A stretch of 64,000 nucleotides of DNA, taken from contig NZ_CP107548.1 in assembly GCF_025836975.1 (NCBI RefSeq), positions 620,001-684,000 on the forward strand, read 5' to 3'. The notes beneath the pieces are model-generated. The model had not been told where the DNA came from. It saw only the letters and a program-made list of their open reading frames with translations, and made no database searches. The stretch's first letter is position 1; each line of letters begins with the position of its first letter. This stretch comes from Pollutimonas sp. M17 (GTDB lineage Bacteria; Pseudomonadota; Gammaproteobacteria; Burkholderiales; Burkholderiaceae_B). This document shows positions 9,118 to 19,500 of the stretch, one piece after another. Both the position numbers and the translations under genes were made by a program.

Positions 9118-10047
9118 ATGGCTAATTTTCTCGTTGCGGCCCTTTATAAGTTTGTCGAGCTTTCCGACTATCGGCAGTTGCAGCAGCCTTTATTCGAGTT
9201 CTGCGAAGCCCGGGGGGTCAAGGGCACCTTGCTGCTGGCCGAAGAAGGCATCAACGGCACCATCGCCGGAAGCCAGGAGGGCATCGGGGCGGTCCTGGAT
9301 TATCTGCGGGCGGACTCGCGCCTGGCGGGGCTGGAGCATAAAGAGTCATGGGCCGAAGAAATGCCGTTCTACCGCATGAAGGTCAAGCTCAAGCGCGAGA
9401 TCGTGACCATGGGCGTCCCCAATGTGCATGCACGCACCATGGCGGGCACGTATGTGAAGCCGGCCCAATGGAATGCCCTGATCGACGATCCGGACGTCGT
9501 GGTGGTGGATGTGCGCAACGATTACGAAGTCTCCATCGGTTCGTTCGACCGGGCGGTCAATCCCCATACGACCAGCTTCTCCGAATTTCCGCAGTGGGTG
9601 GCGGAGCAATCGCGCGAAGGCGGAGTACTGGCCCATGGCGGCAAAGTCGCCATGTTCTGCACCGGCGGCATACGATGCGAGAAATCCACGGCGTACTTGC
9701 GCTCCCAGGGCTTCGACGATGTCTACCACCTGGAGGGCGGCATACTCAAATACCTGGAAACCGTGCCCGAGGAAGAAAGCCGCTGGAAGGGCGAATGTTT
9801 CGTCTTCGATGAACGGGTTTCGGTGCAGCATGGCCTGGCGCCGGGCCATTACGAACTATGCCGCGCCTGCCGCCTGCCGCTGGATGCCCAGGACAAGGCC
9901 TCGGAGCACTACGAAGAGGGTGTCAGTTGCCCCCATTGCCATGGCACGCACAGCGAAGAGCAGCAGCAGCGCTTCAGGGAGCGCCAGAAGCAGGTCGAAC
10001 TGGCCCGCGAGCGGCATCAGCGCCACATCGGCGTGCGTATGAAATAG
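9118..10047 (+). CDS. trhO: tRNA uridine 5-hydroxylase TrhO (YceA, rhodanese-like UPF0176)
   Basis: TrhO makes 5-hydroxyuridine at the wobble position of certain tRNAs using molecular oxygen. The 309-aa product has an acylphosphatase-like N-terminal domain, a rhodanese domain with the active loop CTGGIRC near residue 181, and a C-terminal Cys-rich segment (CRACRLP and CPHCHG). The ATG at 9118 is preferred to a TTG at 9106, because homologues start a few residues before [11 protein letters not shown]. Confidence 0.92.
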   Translation: MANFLVAALYKFVELSDYRQLQQPLFEFCEARGVKGTLLLAEEGINGTIAGSQEGIGAVLDYLRADSRLAGLEHKESWAEEMPFYRMKVKLKREIVTMGVPNVHARTMAGTYVKPAQWNALIDDPDVVVVDVRNDYEVSIGSFDRAVNPHTTSFSEFPQWVAEQSREGGVLAHGGKVAMFCTGGIRCEKSTAYLRSQGFDDVYHLEGGILKYLETVPEEESRWKGECFVFDERVSVQHGLAPGHYELCRACRLPLDAQDKASEHYEEGVSCPHCHGTHSEEQQQRFRERQKQVELARERHQRHIGVRMK

Positions 10048-10157
10048 CACATTTCATACGCGTGCAGTCAAAACGGAGTATGGTAATAGCGTGTTAGCAG
10101 TTTTTACCGTCTTCATCCGCTTCCGATGGCGGCATGAAGCTCTACCGTGAGGCTGTC

Positions 10158-10316
10158 ATGCTTGTAAAACCCCGTACTCCCACGCCGTTTCGTCCCCTGC
10201 AAACGGGAGCCCAGCAGCGTATCAACCAGGAACGCGCGAAACAGGCTTCGACCAAGCAGATCATCTGCATGGCCAGCGTCGGAAACGAGCGTTACGGCAG
10301 AAAACGCGACAAATAG
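10158..10316 (+). CDS. Small basic hypothetical protein
   Basis: A 52-codon open frame starting MLVKPRTPTPFRPLQTG. The product is basic (Lys/Arg-rich, ending GRKRDK) with no hydrophobic segment or recognised domain. An upstream in-frame ATG at 10134 would add eight residues. It lies between trhO and the GST gene, in an otherwise empty gap of about 320 bp. Third-position composition does not argue strongly either way, so coding status is uncertain. Confidence 0.3.
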   Translation: MLVKPRTPTPFRPLQTGAQQRINQERAKQASTKQIICMASVGNERYGRKRDK

Positions 10317-10365
10317 CCCCGATCCCCGCTACGGGAAGCGCCGGCCTGGGGTATAACCCTTGGAT

Positions 10366-11028
10366 ATGAGTACTCAGCCTGGCCTTTCCCTTCCCATTCT
10401 GTATTCTTTTCGCCGTTGCCCCTATGCCATGCGGGCGCGCCTAGCGATTGCCGCCAGCGGCCAGCTTTGCGAACTGCGCGAGGTTGTGCTCCGGGTCAAG
10501 CCTCAGGCGCTGCTCGATGCCTCGCCCAAGGCAACCGTGCCGGTGCTGGTCGATACCGACGGGCGCATCGTGGACCAGAGCCTGGACATCATGCTGTGGG
10601 CCTTGCGGCGCAAGGATCCCGGCCGCTGGCTGGAGCCCGCCCGGGGCGGCATGACGGCCATGCTGGCGCTTGTCGCCGAATGCGACGGCCCGTTCAAGCA
10701 GCAGCTGGACCGCTACAAGTATCCGCAGCGCTACCAGGAGGCAAGCGGCGAGCGCTTCCGCGACGCATCCATGGCCTGGCTGTCATCCCTGGACAGTCGG
10801 CTGGACGACGGGTCTTTTTTGTTCGGCGACCGGCCCGCGCTGGCCGACATGGCCATTGCGCCCTTCGTTCGGCAGTTCGCCCATGTGGAAGCGGACTGGT
10901 TCCAGGCACAGCCCTGGCCGCGCCTGCGGCGGTGGCTGTCGGATTGGAAGGAAAGCGAACTGTTCCAGGCCGTCATGGCCAGGTACCCGCCATGGAAGGA
11001 CGGCGATCCGCCTACGCGTTTTCCGTAG
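10366..11028 (+). CDS. Glutathione S-transferase family protein
   Basis: This 220-aa cytosolic protein has a thioredoxin-fold N-terminal domain with the RRCPYAMRAR active-site segment (Cys18). The cis-Pro segment ATVPVLVDTDGRIVDQS binds glutathione. The helical C-terminal domain contains FLFGDRPALADMAIAPF, the usual N-capping motif. It resembles YibF-like and glutaredoxin-2-like GSTs; the substrate is unknown. The ATG at 10366 is preferred to a TTG at 10360. Confidence 0.9.
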   Translation: MSTQPGLSLPILYSFRRCPYAMRARLAIAASGQLCELREVVLRVKPQALLDASPKATVPVLVDTDGRIVDQSLDIMLWALRRKDPGRWLEPARGGMTAMLALVAECDGPFKQQLDRYKYPQRYQEASGERFRDASMAWLSSLDSRLDDGSFLFGDRPALADMAIAPFVRQFAHVEADWFQAQPWPRLRRWLSDWKESELFQAVMARYPPWKDGDPPTRFP

Positions 11029-11066
11029 CCTGGATCTTCATGTTCCGCCGCGGCCCGGAAACGGGA

Positions 11067-11087
11067 GGGGCGGCTCGCGGCCGCCCC
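11067..11087. terminator. GC-rich hairpin between convergent GST and fabI genes
   Basis: An 8-bp perfect GC stem (GGGGCGGC at 11067-11074 with GCCGCCCC at 11080-11087) with a 5-nt loop lies in the 82-bp gap between two convergent genes. A-rich sequence follows on the + strand rather than Ts, so terminator strength is uncertain. Confidence 0.5.
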
Positions 11088-11110
11088 AAAAAACCGATAC
11101 GCGCAGGAAC

Positions 11111-11893
11111 TTATTCCATGCCGGGAACGACGGTGGAAAAGCCGCCGTCCACATGCGTAATCTCGCCGGTGACGCCCGCCGCCAGGTCCGACATCAGGAA
11201 GGCGGCCACATTGCCGACGTCTTCAATGGTGACGTTGCGGCGCAGAGGCGCATGGGTTTCCACATACTTGAGTATGGTGGAGAAGTCCTTGATGCCGCTC
11301 GCGGCGAGTGTCTTGATGGGGCCGGCGGAGATGCCGTTGGCGCGTATGCCCAGCGGGCCCAGCGAGGCCGCCATATAGCGCACGCTGGCCTCCAGCGACG
11401 CCTTGGCCAGGCCCATGGTGTTGTAGTTGGGTATGGCCTTTTCGGCGCCGAGGTAAGTCAGCGTCAGCACCGAGCCGTTGCGGCCCTTGAGCAGGGGCAG
11501 GGCGGCCTTGGTCATGGCGGGAAAGCTGTAGGCCGAGATGTCGTGGGCCACGCGGAAGCCCTCGCGCGTCATGCCTTCCAGGAAGTCGCCGGAAATCGCT
11601 TCACGGGGCGCGAAGCCGATGGAATGCACCAGTCCGTCCAGGCCGTCCCAGTGGCCCTGAAGTTCCTTGAAGGCGTTGTCGATCTGCTCGTCTTCGGAGA
11701 CATCGCAGGAAATCACGATGCTGCTGTCCAGTTCCTTGGCGAACTCCGTGACGCGCTCTTTGAAGCGATCGCCGACATAGGTGAATGCCAGTTCCGCGCC
11801 CTGCTGCCTGCAGGCGCGCGCGATGCCGTACGCGATGGAGCGATTGGACAGCACGCCCGTAACCAGGATGCGCTTACCGTTCAGGAAACCCAT
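11111..11893 (-). CDS. fabI: Enoyl-[acyl-carrier-protein] reductase (NADH) FabI
   Basis: FabI performs the last reduction of each fatty-acid elongation cycle. The 260-aa product has the FabI-type cofactor motif [13 protein letters not shown] (residues 13-25) and the catalytic Tyr147, Tyr157 and Lys164 ([18 protein letters not shown]). Length is typical. It is the target of triclosan-type inhibitors in other species. mltD lies upstream on the same strand with a gap of about 27 bp. Confidence 0.97.
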   Translation of the reverse strand: MGFLNGKRILVTGVLSNRSIAYGIARACRQQGAELAFTYVGDRFKERVTEFAKELDSSIVISCDVSEDEQIDNAFKELQGHWDGLDGLVHSIGFAPREAISGDFLEGMTREGFRVAHDISAYSFPAMTKAALPLLKGRNGSVLTLTYLGAEKAIPNYNTMGLAKASLEASVRYMAASLGPLGIRANGISAGPIKTLAASGIKDFSTILKYVETHAPLRRNVTIEDVGNVAAFLMSDLAAGVTGEITHVDGGFSTVVPGME

Positions 11894-11920
11894 GTGATGA
11901 TCCTTTTTTATGTATGAGAA

Positions 11921-13306
11921 CTAGCCGCGTATGCTCGTGCCGGGAACGCGCAAGCGCTTGCCCTTGGCCAGCCTGTCGTTCTTGAGGTTGTTGAGCTTGC
12001 GCAACTCGTTGACCGAGGTGTTGTAGCGTTTGGCCAAAGAATACAGCGTGTCGCCGCCTTTGACCGTATGAGTCCGGACGTTGGCCTTGCGCTGCAGGAC
12101 GACGATGTCTTTACTGCCGTCGGCGCTGCCGCGCCCGAGCGTGGCGTCGCCCTTGGGCACTTCCAGCGATGCCAGCTGGATCGAGCCGCGAGCGCCCTTG
12201 GCCGGGACCAATAAGGTCTGCGCCACCGCGCGGCTTTGCTTCTTGCTCAGGCCATTGACCGCCCGCAGCCGCCCCAGGCTGATGCCGTGCTGCTTGGCAA
12301 TGGCCGCATAGGACTCGCCTTTCTTGCTTCTGTAGGTATCCCAGGAACTGAGCCGGCCCTGGTAGGCCTGCAGATTGGCATTGAAGATGTCGACGCGATT
12401 GGTGGGCAGGAGCAGGGTGGGCTTATGCTCGCCAAGAATGATGGGCCGGTTGAACGAGGCGTTGAGCAGCTTGAATTCCTCGACCGACATCTCCGCCAGC
12501 TTGGCCGCGACTTCGATGTCGATGTCGATGTCGCGCTTCTGCACGGTGGTGAAATAGGGGGTGTTGCTGACTTCCGGCAGCGTGATGCCGAATTTCTTGG
12601 GATTGGCGATGATGTTCTTGATGGCCTGGAGCTTGGGCACGTAGTTGCGCGTCTCGTCGGGCATGTTCAGCGCGGCGTAGTCGGCGGGCTGGCCGACCTT
12701 GGCGTTTTTTTCCATGGCCCGCTTCACCGACCCTTCACCCCAGTTGTACGAGGCCAGCGCCAGATACCAGTCTCCCTGGAAATCGTATAGATAGGACAGG
12801 TAGTCCAGCGCCGCGTTGGTCGAGGCGATGGGGTCGCGGCGCTGGTCGCGCCACCAGTCCTGCTCCAGGTTGTAGTGCTTGCCGGTGCTGGGAATGAACT
12901 GCCACAGCCCGGACGCATGCGCGCGCGAGTAGGCGGTGGGGTTGTAGGCGCTTTCGACGAAAGGCAGCAGGGCCAGTTCGGTGGGCAGGCCGCGGCGATC
13001 GAGCTCGTCGACGATGTAATACAGATACTTGCCGGCGCGCTGGCTCATGAGCAGCACGGATTCGGGATGAGAGGCGTAGTAGCTGGTCCAGCGCTCGGTC
13101 AGTTCGCCATGAAGATTGGGAATCGCGAAGCCGCGCCGTATCCGGTCCCACATGTCGCGCGGCGGGTGGGTCAGGTCTATGGTGCGCGAGGTTTCAGCCG
13201 CCGTGTAGGTTTTCTTGGCGGAGGCGTAGGGATTTTGCGTGTTATGGGTGGCGCAACCGGCCAGCACTGCTACGAGAAGCAGAATGAATAGTCGCAAGCA
13301 GTTCAT
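11921..13306 (-). CDS. mltD: Membrane-bound lytic murein transglycosylase D
   Basis: This 461-aa outer-membrane lipoprotein cleaves glycan strands of peptidoglycan. The signal ends in lipobox VLAGC. The SLT domain has catalytic Glu in LPFVESAYNP, followed by ASGLWQFIPSTG and the ALASYNWGEG motif. Two LysM peptidoglycan-binding repeats occupy the C-terminus (about 340-385 and 410-460). The ATG at 13306 lies 7 bp after the gloB stop and is preferred to a TTG at 13312. Confidence 0.95.
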   Translation of the reverse strand: MNCLRLFILLLVAVLAGCATHNTQNPYASAKKTYTAAETSRTIDLTHPPRDMWDRIRRGFAIPNLHGELTERWTSYYASHPESVLLMSQRAGKYLYYIVDELDRRGLPTELALLPFVESAYNPTAYSRAHASGLWQFIPSTGKHYNLEQDWWRDQRRDPIASTNAALDYLSYLYDFQGDWYLALASYNWGEGSVKRAMEKNAKVGQPADYAALNMPDETRNYVPKLQAIKNIIANPKKFGITLPEVSNTPYFTTVQKRDIDIDIEVAAKLAEMSVEEFKLLNASFNRPIILGEHKPTLLLPTNRVDIFNANLQAYQGRLSSWDTYRSKKGESYAAIAKQHGISLGRLRAVNGLSKKQSRAVAQTLLVPAKGARGSIQLASLEVPKGDATLGRGSADGSKDIVVLQRKANVRTHTVKGGDTLYSLAKRYNTSVNELRKLNNLKNDRLAKGKRLRVPGTSIRG

Positions 13307-13313
13307 TGGCAAT

Positions 13314-14102
13314 TCATTTGAAGTTGTTCTTCCATTCGCGTAAGCCGGTAAATACGTCCACTTCTGATTTCAGCTGGCTTCCTGCATAAGCGCTGGCCGC
13401 CTTGGCCACCGAGGCCTGCGAAGCGCGCAGAAAAGGGTTGCTGTCCAGTTCCGCCTGTATCGTGGACGGCAACGTCGGCTGTCCAAGCGATCGAAGCCGC
13501 GTGGCGGCTTCCCATCGCTGCCGCAAAACGGCGTTGTCGGGCTCGACATGCAACGCCCAACGTAAATTTGCCAGGGTATATTCGTGGGCGCAACATACTA
13601 ACGTACTAGGCGGCAAAGCGCCTAGTTTACCCAGAGAATTCACCATCTGGACGGGGGTACCCTCGAACAGGCGTCCGCAACCTCCTGCAAACAGGGTGTC
13701 GCCGCAAAAAACCAAGGGTATTCCCGTATCGAGCTGGCCGTAGTAGGCGATATGGCCGGCGGTATGGCCCGGAATATCGAATACAGTGAGCTGCAGGTCG
13801 ACGGCGGGCAATTGTACCGTATCTCCTTCGCGCAGCCGATGATCGCAGGCCGGCAGGGTTTCGGACGCGGGGCCATAGACGACAGCCCCTGTTCGCTGTT
13901 GTAATGCCAGCACGCCGCCCACGTGGTCGTGGTGATGGTGGGTAAGTAAAATGGAATCCAGCGTCAGCCCGTGCTGTTCCAGCGCCTGCTCTACGGGGGC
14001 CGATTGGCCTGGATCCACCACAACGGCCCGGCCGTTCTTGCATAGCATCCAGATATAGTTGTCGGTAAAGGCGGGCAGCGGGATCAACTGGGTATTTGCC
14101 AT
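13314..14102 (-). CDS. gloB: Hydroxyacylglutathione hydrolase (glyoxalase II)
   Basis: GloB hydrolyses S-lactoylglutathione to D-lactate and glutathione in methylglyoxal detoxification. The 262-aa metallo-beta-lactamase-fold protein has the binuclear metal motif THHHHDH (His55, 57, Asp59, His60), the downstream HTAGH, FCGDTLFAGGCGR and CCAHEYT. The ATG at 14102 (MANTQLIPLP) fits homologues. A longer frame from 14144 would overlap the divergent methyltransferase start. Confidence 0.95.
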   Translation of the reverse strand: MANTQLIPLPAFTDNYIWMLCKNGRAVVVDPGQSAPVEQALEQHGLTLDSILLTHHHHDHVGGVLALQQRTGAVVYGPASETLPACDHRLREGDTVQLPAVDLQLTVFDIPGHTAGHIAYYGQLDTGIPLVFCGDTLFAGGCGRLFEGTPVQMVNSLGKLGALPPSTLVCCAHEYTLANLRWALHVEPDNAVLRQRWEAATRLRSLGQPTLPSTIQAELDSNPFLRASQASVAKAASAYAGSQLKSEVDVFTGLREWKNNFK

Positions 14103-14135
14103 AGTCATAACGCAAAGCGGGGAGTTATCGTAGCG

Positions 14136-14888
14136 GTGGAACAACCTCTTATATTAGAGCTTGCAGAGTGGCTTGACACCCCGCCGGGGCGGTATGTGCA
14201 AGCTTGGGAACAGAAGCAGATCGATGCCATGGTCGGCAATGTATTCGGCTATCATGCCATACAAATCGGCCTGCCGCATTGGGACCTGCTGCGTGCCAAC
14301 CGCATACCCTACAAGGGCAGGACACGGGTGCTTTTCGACACGGACGCCCATGCCGGCGAGGTGGTCGTGGCCGACCCGGAGAACCTGCCGTTCGATACGC
14401 AAAGCATCGATTTGCTGGTGCTGCCCCATGTGCTGGAAACCTCGGCAAGGCCGCACCAGATACTGCGCGAGGCCGAGCGGGTGCTGATGCCCGAGGGCCG
14501 CGTCGTGATTTCCGGGTTCAATCCCTGGAGCCTGTGGGGCGCCAGCGACCGCATTCCCGGACTGGACCCCTTGCTGCCGGTTCCGGCGCATCTGCAGGTG
14601 TCGCTGCCGCGCCTGAAGGACTGGTTCAAGCTGTTGTCCTTCGAGCTGGACAGGGGGCGTTTCGGCTGCTACGCCCCGCCATGCACCAGCCAGGCCTGGC
14701 TGGATCGCTGGGCCTTCATGGACGCGGCGGGCGACCGGTGGTGGCCGGTATGCGGCGCAGTCTATGTCGTGTCGGCCGTCAAGCGCGTTACGGCCATGAC
14801 GCTGGTGGAGCCGAAATGGAAGAAGGCCAGGAAGCGCGTCCAGCGGCAGGCGGTCGTCACGGGGCGCCATTCCGATTCCGTGCTGTAG
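14136..14888 (+). CDS. SAM-dependent methyltransferase conserved beside gloB/rnhA
   Basis: This 250-aa protein is divergent from gloB. It has methyltransferase-like segments [18 protein letters not shown] and [25 protein letters not shown], but the glycine-rich motif I is degenerate. It belongs to the family commonly found between gloB and rnhA in betaproteobacteria. Substrate is unknown. The GTG at 14136 gives the conserved N-terminus ([20 protein letters not shown]). rnhA follows 56 bp later. Confidence 0.8.
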   Translation: MEQPLILELAEWLDTPPGRYVQAWEQKQIDAMVGNVFGYHAIQIGLPHWDLLRANRIPYKGRTRVLFDTDAHAGEVVVADPENLPFDTQSIDLLVLPHVLETSARPHQILREAERVLMPEGRVVISGFNPWSLWGASDRIPGLDPLLPVPAHLQVSLPRLKDWFKLLSFELDRGRFGCYAPPCTSQAWLDRWAFMDAAGDRWWPVCGAVYVVSAVKRVTAMTLVEPKWKKARKRVQRQAVVTGRHSDSVL

Positions 14889-14944
14889 CCTCGGCCGCCG
14901 GGCACCCTCGTAATAACTCAGCAAGCGATTCACGCAATACATCC

Positions 14945-15415
14945 ATGGCACTAAATAGCAGTCAAGTTGAAATCTGGACCGACGGCGCCTGCAAGGGCAA
15001 TCCCGGAATGGGAGGCTGGGGCGCGCTGCTGCGCCAGGGCCGCCATGAAAAGGCCTTGTGCGGCGGGGAGCCCCACACCACCAACAACCGCATGGAGCTG
15101 ATGGCCGTGATCCAGGCGCTCAAGGCCCTGAAGCGCCGCTGCGACGTGGTCGTGCACACCGATTCCCAATATGTGCAGAAGGGCATGAACGAATGGCTGG
15201 CAAACTGGAAGCGCCGGGGCTGGATGACCGCCGACAAGAAACCGGTCAAGAATGCCGACCTGTGGCAAGAGCTGGACGCCCTGGTGCAGGAGCATGTCCT
15301 GACCTGGAAATGGGTGCGCGGCCACGCCGGCGACCCCGGCAACGAAAGGGCCGATCAATTGGCCAATCTGGGGGTGGAGCGGGCACGCGCGGACTTGGCG
15401 AATAAAAGCATGTAA
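14945..15415 (+). CDS. rnhA: Ribonuclease HI
   Basis: RNase HI degrades RNA in RNA-DNA hybrids. The 156-aa protein contains the full catalytic set: Asp13 ([11 protein letters not shown]), Glu51 (RMELMAV), Asp73 (HTDSQYV) and the late His/Asp of [12 protein letters not shown]. The ATG at 14945 gives the family's length. The open frame extends in phase far upstream through the methyltransferase gene, which is a shadow. Confidence 0.96.
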   Translation: MALNSSQVEIWTDGACKGNPGMGGWGALLRQGRHEKALCGGEPHTTNNRMELMAVIQALKALKRRCDVVVHTDSQYVQKGMNEWLANWKRRGWMTADKKPVKNADLWQELDALVQEHVLTWKWVRGHAGDPGNERADQLANLGVERARADLANKSM

Positions 15416-15478
15416 TTAAAAGCAAAGCAATGCTAAAGTCACAAATTGTGTCGCTATCCCTTTTTCTATCCTATTCTC

Positions 15479-16579
15479 ATGAAACACTCCCCTATCGGAC
15501 TTTTTCTGGTGCTCGCGGTGGGCATTGCGTTGGGCGCGGGCGGCGCCGGCTGGTGGGCGGGGCGTGGAGCCAACGGCGCGGCCAAGCCGCAGGCTCCGGC
15601 ACAGGCCGCCGACGCTCAAAAGAAGGTGGCGGTCGAAGTGGCGCCGGTAGAGCAGCTTGCCATGCCGCGCGGCGTATCGGCGGTGGGCAGCCTGCGCTCC
15701 GAGAACTCCGTCATGCTGCGTCCGGAAATCGCCGGGCGCATCGCTGAAATAAACTTCAACGAGGGCGGCAAGGTCAGGAAGGGCCAGGTGCTGCTGCGCC
15801 TGGACGACAGCGTGGCCAAGGCCCAGCTGCAGCAGGCCCAGGCCAACCTCAGCCTGGCGGACAGCCAGTACCGGCGCGCGGTGGAGTTGGGCAAGCAGGG
15901 CTTCATCAGCAAGCAGGCGCGCGACGAGGCCGGCAGCCAGCTCAAGGTGCAGCAGGCCGCCCAGGCGCTGGCCAAGGCCAACCTGGACAAGACCGCCATC
16001 CTGGCGCCCTTCGACGGCCTGATCGGACTGCGCAACGTCTCGGTGGGCGATTACGTCAGCCCGGGCATAGATCTTGTGCCCATCGAATCCATCGATCCGC
16101 TGAAAGTCGACTTCCGCATTCCCGAACAGTTCCTGGGCGAGGTGCGCGAAGGCATCAAGCTGGCGCTCAGCTTCGATGCCTTGCCGGGGCAAAGCCGCGA
16201 AGGCGAGGTGGGCGCCATCAGTCCGCTGGTCGACGTCGGCGGCCGCTCCATACTGCTGCGAGCTAATGTGCCGAACGCCGATGGCTCATTGCGCCCCGGC
16301 ATGTTCGCCCGCGTGCGCCTGCAGTTCGCCGACGACCTGGCGCTGGTGGTGCCCGAGACGGCGCTGGTGCCGTCGGGCGAAGAGCAGTATGTTTTCCGCA
16401 TCGCCGACGGACACGCCGAGCGTGTCGTCGTCCAGCTGGGCCAGCGCCGCGGCGGCCGGGTCGAAATCGTGACGGGGCTGCGCCCCGGCGACCGGGTCGT
16501 CACTGCAGGCTTGCAAAAAGTACGTGACGGCGATCCGGTCCAGGTGCTGTCCACGCCCCAAAACGCTGCCGTCTCATAG
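15479..16579 (+). CDS. RND efflux periplasmic adaptor (membrane fusion protein)
   Basis: This 366-aa protein starts with a membrane anchor (MKHSPIGLFLVLAVGIALG) followed by an Ala/Pro linker. Lipoyl half-motifs flank an alpha-helical hairpin rich in Gln and Ala (about 105-170), and beta-barrel and membrane-proximal domains follow. It would link the RND pump to an outer-membrane channel across the periplasm. The start at 15479 is chosen by the signal anchor. The RND transporter gene follows after 14 bp. No outer-membrane factor gene is present. Confidence 0.92.
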   Translation: MKHSPIGLFLVLAVGIALGAGGAGWWAGRGANGAAKPQAPAQAADAQKKVAVEVAPVEQLAMPRGVSAVGSLRSENSVMLRPEIAGRIAEINFNEGGKVRKGQVLLRLDDSVAKAQLQQAQANLSLADSQYRRAVELGKQGFISKQARDEAGSQLKVQQAAQALAKANLDKTAILAPFDGLIGLRNVSVGDYVSPGIDLVPIESIDPLKVDFRIPEQFLGEVREGIKLALSFDALPGQSREGEVGAISPLVDVGGRSILLRANVPNADGSLRPGMFARVRLQFADDLALVVPETALVPSGEEQYVFRIADGHAERVVVQLGQRRGGRVEIVTGLRPGDRVVTAGLQKVRDGDPVQVLSTPQNAAVS

Positions 16580-16593
16580 CAGCGAGCACAGAC

Positions 16594-19500
16594 ATGGTTC
16601 TTTCCGAAATCTGCATCAAGCGCCCGGTGTTCGCCACCGTGTTGTCGCTGGTCATCGTGCTGATCGGCCTGATTTCCTACGACAGGCTTACGGTGCGCGA
16701 GTATCCGGCCATCGACGAGCCGGTGGTCTCGGTGATCACCGGCTACAAGGGCGCCTCGCCCGAAGTGGTCGAATCGCAGGTCACCAAGCCGCTCGAGGAT
16801 CAGCTGGCGGGCATGGAAGGCGTCGACGTCATGACCTCGCGCAGCCGTTCGGAGCGCAGCCTGATCAACATCAAGTTCAACCTGGCGCGCGATCCCGACG
16901 CGGCCGCCGCCGACGTCCGGGACAAGGTCTCGCGGGCGCGGCGCTACCTGCCCGACGAAATCGACGAGCCCATCATCAGCAAGGTCGAGGCCGATTCGAC
17001 TCCCATCATCTACATCGGCGTATCGACCGGCAGCTATTCGCATATGGAGGCGTCCGACTACGTCAATCGCTACGTCAAGACGCGCCTGTCGGTGCTCCCC
17101 GGAGCGGCTGAGGTGCGTGTTTACGGCGAGCGCCTGCCTTCGATGCGGATATTCATCGACCGCGGCAAGCTTGCCGCCTACGGCCTCATCGTTCAGGACG
17201 TCGAGGAGGCACTGCGCCAGCAGAACGTGCTTATTCCGGCCGGTCGCATCGAATCGCAGAAGCGCGAGTTCTCGGTGGTTTCGTCCACCGATCTGCAAAC
17301 GGTGGAGCAGTTCCGCAATGTGGTGGTCGCCAGCGTCAAAGGCTATCCGGTGCGCATCGGCGACGTGGCCGACGTGCAGATCGCCCCGCTGGACGACAGG
17401 GTGCTGGCGCGTTTCAACGGGCAGCCCAGCCTGACCATAGGCATCACCAAGCAATCCACGGCCAATCCGCTGGATTTATCCAAAGAGGCGCGCAAGGAAG
17501 TCGCACTGATCAACGAAAACCTGCCGGCCGGCATGAAGTTGAATATTTCCTACGACACCTCCGTTTTCATCCAGGAGTCGATCAATTCGGTGTATCACAC
17601 GGTGGCCGAGGCCATCATTCTGGTCGTCCTGGTTATTTTCTTTTTCCTGCGCAGCCTGCGCGCCAGCCTGATTCCCATCGTGACCATACCGGTTTCCCTG
17701 GTCGGCGCCTTCGGAATCATGTATTTCTTCGGTTTCTCGATCAATACGCTGACCTTGCTGGCCATGGTGCTGGCCATCGGCCTGGTCGTGGACGACGCCA
17801 TCGTGGTGCTGGAGAACATCTTCCGGCATATCGAAGAAGGCAAGACACGGATAGAAGCCGCCTTCCTGGGAGCCAAGGAAATCGGCTTCGCCGTGATCGC
17901 CATGACCTTGACCCTGGTCACCGTCTACGCGCCGCTGGCCTTCGCCACGGGCCGCACCGGCCGCCTGTTCATCGAGTTCGCCCTGACCCTGGCGGGCGCC
18001 GTGCTGGTGTCGGGCTTCGTCGCCCTGACGCTGACCCCCATGATGTGCTCCACCTTGCTCAGGCACCAGGCGGGCCATGGGCGGATCTACGTCTTCATCG
18101 AAGGCTTGCTGGTTTCCCTCACGGATCGCTATCGCAATGGCCTGGCGCGCGCCCTGCGCCATCGCGTCATCGTGCTGCTGCTGGGCCTGGCTGTGGCGCT
18201 GGGCAGCGTGGTGTTGTTCAAGACCGTCAAAAGCGAACTTGCCCCCATCGAGGACCGCGGTGTAGTGTTCGGCGTGGTCAGCGGGCCAGAGGGCTCGACC
18301 CTGGATTACACCTTGCAGAGCGTCAAGCAGATCGAGCGCCTGTATGCCGACATACCCGAGTCTGCGGGCAACCAGTCGATTATCGGCTATCCCACCGTGG
18401 TTGATTCCTTCGCCATCCTGCGTCTCAAGCCCTGGAGCGAGCGGGATCGTTCGCAGCAGAGCATCGCCAGTTCTTTGCAGCCCGAGTTCGCCGCATTGCC
18501 CGGGGTGCGCGCCTTCCCCACCAATCCGCCTTCGCTGGGGCAGCGGGCCACCTCCAAGCCCATCGATTTCGTCATCATGAGCCAGGTGAGCTACCCCGAA
18601 ATGGACAAGCTGGTCAACAGCTTCCTGGACAAGCTGAAAGACTACCCGGGCCTGGAAAATATCGACACCGACCTGCGGCTGAATACGCCCGAATTGCAGG
18701 TGGTCGTCCAGCGCGACAAGCTGGCCGACGTGGGGATCGATGTCGGCGACGTCGGGCGCACGCTGGAATCCATGCTGGGCGGACGGCAGGTGACCCGTTT
18801 CCGCGATAGCGGCGAGCAGTACGACGTGATCGTCCAGGTCAAGAAACAGGACAGGGCCGATCCCTCGGATATCTCCGACATCTACGTACGGACCGGCGCG
18901 GGCGGCATGGTGCAGCTGTCCAATTTCCTGAGCGTCTCCGAAAGCGTTTCGCCGCAATCGCTCAACCACTTCAACCGCCTGCGCGCGGTCAAGGTGCAGG
19001 CATCGATCGCCCCCGGCTATGCCTTGGGTGAAGTGCTGGAGCACATGAATACCGTGGCGCGCGAGGTCCTGCCGCCGACGGTGCAGATCGACCTGGACGG
19101 GCAGTCGCGCGAGTTCCGCGATTCCTCCGGCGGCATCTACCTGGTTTTCATGATGGCGCTGGCCTTCATCTACCTGGTGCTGGCTGCTCAATTCGAAAGC
19201 TGGCGCAACCCGCTGATCATCATGTTCTCGGTGCCCTTGTCCATGACGGGCGCGCTCCTGGCCCTTTGGCTGTCGGGCGGCACCCTGTCCATCTACAGCC
19301 AGATCGGCCTGATCACCCTGGTGGGCCTGATTACCAAACACGGGATTCTCATCGTCGAATTCACCAATCAGCTGCGCGCCGAAGGCGTCGAGAAATTCGA
19401 GGCCGTCGTGCAAGCCAGCGTATTGCGCTTAAGGCCTATACTTATGACGACCGGCGCCATGGTGCTGGGCGTCCTGCCGCTGGCCTATGCCACGGGCGCC

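Noticed and set aside
17476-19413. 645-codon minus-strand open frame inside the RND transporter
   Set aside because: His/Gln/Gly-rich antisense translation of a strongly supported RND gene, without domains.
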